Positions 17,593-19,102 of a stretch of 19,102 nt of DNA are shown here, piece after piece. Below the pieces are notes generated by a model. It was not told the origin of the DNA and did no database searches. It worked only from the letters and a program-made list of their open reading frames with translations. Made by a program: the position numbers and the translations under genes. Position 1 is the stretch's first letter. Every line of letters starts with the position of its first letter. Source of the DNA: Cyclostephanos tholiformis (Eukaryota; Bacillariophyta; Thalassiosirophyceae; Thalassiosirales; Thalassiosiraceae); the NCBI GenBank assembly GCA_036939975.1, contig JALLPB010000249.1, positions 1 through 19,102 of the forward strand, read 5' to 3'.

Positions 17593-17625
17593 TTTCTTGA
17601 ACCTTTCTTGAATCTTTCTTGAATC
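17593..17625. repeat. Three 11-bp tandem repeats, TTTCTTGAAYC
   Basis: TTTCTTGAACC (17593-17603) is followed by two exact copies of TTTCTTGAATC (17604-17614 and 17615-17625). Each unit contains TTCTTGAA, itself a TTCnnGAA palindrome like a heat-shock element half, but the 11-bp period is one base off the 10-bp period of a canonical heat-shock element. Confidence 0.9.
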
Positions 17626-17781
17626 GGCCGAAATGGCGGGAATCCCCAAAACTCCATGCAACGAAACTCATTGGGACACAAGTTGGCTCAAAGGTTGGAG
17701 TAGTACCTCTCCGATTACTAGTACGATAATTCTGAGCACATTACACTCAATATTTAAAGCATGCATTAACTCTACAAACAT

Positions 17782-19102
17782 CTAATCTAACGTTGGGAGC
17801 GAGTAACCATGGAATTCCATGTCACAGTCACTGCAAAGATGGACATTATAGGCAAGGCACCTGACAATTTTGTACTTGTTTTGCTGTTTGTAAGCAAAGT
17901 CCCTCTTCTGTTGCTTATCGAACTCATGTGTCAGACATAATATGTGCAATACTGGCATGCAGCGCCTTGCAGCGCATGACACCAATGGTGATTGGTCCCA
18001 TAAAGTCTGTCTTCAAAAAAATCCGACACCATCCAATCCTTCGTTATGTAGTATGGGCTCCTATTTTTCAGATATATTTTCCTCCCTTCCTGCAACTGAG
18101 ATCCCCATCATATTTCTCTGCAATTTTGGATGCCATCACAGAAAGAGAATTCATTTGAGACTGTGCAACTGATGAAGCTATTGAGTTGTTTTCAGAACTC
18201 TCTAGGAACCTCATATGCTTCTTGGACTGCTCCGGGAGAAGCAAATCAAACACCAACTCCTGCAAAAATTCAGCATGTTTTCACTTCTAAGGCAACCCAA
18301 CGTGCCCCCACTTTACATCATCATTGTAGATGCTCCCATATATTTTAAATGCATTCATGCTTGCTACCCCAATTGCACAGGTAAAATAACTCCACCACCA
18401 CTTCCAATTTCTCGTCCAATGATTGGGGTGATACACACCCCAAAGTTGATTGGTGATGTCCATCCCATTCATATTTAAATTGTAATCATCAATTACATTC
18501 AAGCAAAGGTGTGCCATCTCCATCTTCACCTTCCCATCCCACACCATTCTTGTCTTCTTTGTCCAGACCACTGACTCCGCAACCATTGATAGCATGTGGA
18601 CCGGCTTAGTGTCATCATCAGACATGGCAAGGATATTCAGACAAGCGGGATTGTTGTCCATCCTTGCTGCCTTCTTCATCCCCCTCAAACTCTCTGCCCT
18701 CTTCACATTCTTCTCTTCCTGTTGGATGATGGCATCTGGCAATCCAAACACATGCGTCCACACTACCCCATGCATCTGTATTACCCCATGCACCAATGCA
18801 TGCCCCCAAAATAATGCCATAAAGAGCTTCAACAAATTGTAGAGGCTGTACATGTAGACCCTCGTCCACTTATTTGGTAAGTATCAGGCTAGTCAAACAA
18901 CACAACAAGCCAGAGGCAAGAGTGCCATGTCCCTCATCTCGGGGCCCAGGTCTGGTGGCAGCCCATGCAAAACCAAAAGGAAAAGGTGTAGCCACTGTCA
19001 CAAAGCACATTGCATTGGAATCCATCTCCCTCTTGCTTGTATGAGATGCGGAGCTTCATCCCTGATGCCCCCTGGAACCCGATCGTCTGCTCATTGATCA
19101 CT
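17782..19102 (-). pseudogene. Decayed piggyBac-family transposase (N-terminus outside the window)
   Basis: Read from 19102 downward, pieces in different frames follow the piggyBac DDE_Tnp_1_7 order: NEQTIGFQGASGMKLR and LCDSGYTF with the first catalytic Asp (codon 18997-18999); GHGTLASGLLC; VYMYSLYN, where the expected second Asp is Tyr (18848-18850); a 188-codon piece with VVWTKK, DDYNLNMNGMDITNQ holding the third Asp (18458-18460), and NWKWWWSYF; then HAEFLQEL; then a Cys/His-rich end (CQYC, CLAYNVHLCSDCDMEFH). TAG at 18287-18289 and TGA at 18281-18283 interrupt it, and the frame changes near 18940, 18885, 18080 and 17960. A 57-nt GT-AG intron could hide the two stops but would remove the conserved HAEFLQ segment, so true stops are more likely. 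The copy is almost certainly inactive. Confidence 0.85.
17782..19102 (-). mobile_element. Remnant of a piggyBac-type DNA transposon
   Basis: The element is defined here by its transposase relic and continues past the right edge. PiggyBac elements move by cut and paste at TTAA targets and carry short terminal inverted repeats starting with CCC. Neither feature could be located on the left side between the array and 17782, so the true boundary is unknown; it may lie upstream of 17782. Confidence 0.7.

Larger units (their letters stand above)
17061..17781. other. Non-coding stretch between the palindrome array and transposon remnant
   Basis: No gene. It holds a G11 tract within a G-rich block (about 17331-17352), a short inverted repeat TGACCC...GGGTCA (about 17360-17380), an AATGTATG/CATACATT hairpin (17467-17486) and an 11-bp triplet repeat (17593-17625). 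The 3' end of the transposon must lie in here, but I could not identify a TTAA-flanked terminal repeat. Confidence 0.5.

Noticed and set aside
18224..18280. 57-nt GT-AG intron on the minus strand (roughly 18318-18262) that would bypass the two transposase stops
   Set aside because: It would also delete the HAEFLQ segment expected in the family, and other frame shifts remain, so pseudogene decay explains the data better.

Overview
The window looks like nuclear DNA from a diatom, most likely a centric one. Four things point this way. There is a secreted Ser/Lys/Gly-rich silaffin-like protein. Introns are short (about 60-100 nt) GT-AG introns, some with CTAA-type branch sites. A secreted CAP protein carries the Cys-Cys / G-x-G-x-Y extracellular module that is common in diatoms. 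Possible plastid-targeting leaders with an A-x-F-like motif also occur. A ciliary microtubule inner protein gene (CFAP210/CCDC173-like) fits a lineage that still makes flagellated cells; among diatoms only centrics do so, as sperm. The organism is inferred, not proven.

Layout, left to right. 219-2968 (+) is a three-exon gene for a helical, possibly glomulin/ALF4-like protein. 2969-4462 has no firm gene, only a weak 70-codon leader-like ORF at 3900. 4463-5578 (+) is the silaffin-like gene. 5927-8077 (-) is a PRMT3-type protein arginine methyltransferase. It is head-to-head with 8329-10500 (+), a large low-complexity protein of unknown function, across a 251-bp promoter with a G-rich tract and two E2F-like sites. 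10633-12154 (+) is the CFAP210-like coiled-coil gene (three exons). 12708-14145 (+) is the CAP-domain gene (four exons, all phase-0 junctions). 14740-16635 (-) is a large, possibly plastid-targeted protein of unknown function. Upstream of it, at about 16729-17060, lies an array of about ten degenerate TATGAATTCATA palindromes spaced mostly 32-34 bp apart. The right end, 17782-19102 (-), is a decayed piggyBac-family transposase whose N-terminal part runs off the window.

Two gene styles alternate. The genes at 5927-8077, 8329-10500 and 14740-16635 are intronless, CG-rich and full of GAC/GTC trinucleotide runs that encode poly-Asp or poly-Ser. The genes at 219-2968, 10633-12154 and 12708-14145 have short introns and ordinary composition. 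The genes do not form an obvious pathway; this reads as a dense protist gene neighbourhood bounded by transposon debris.
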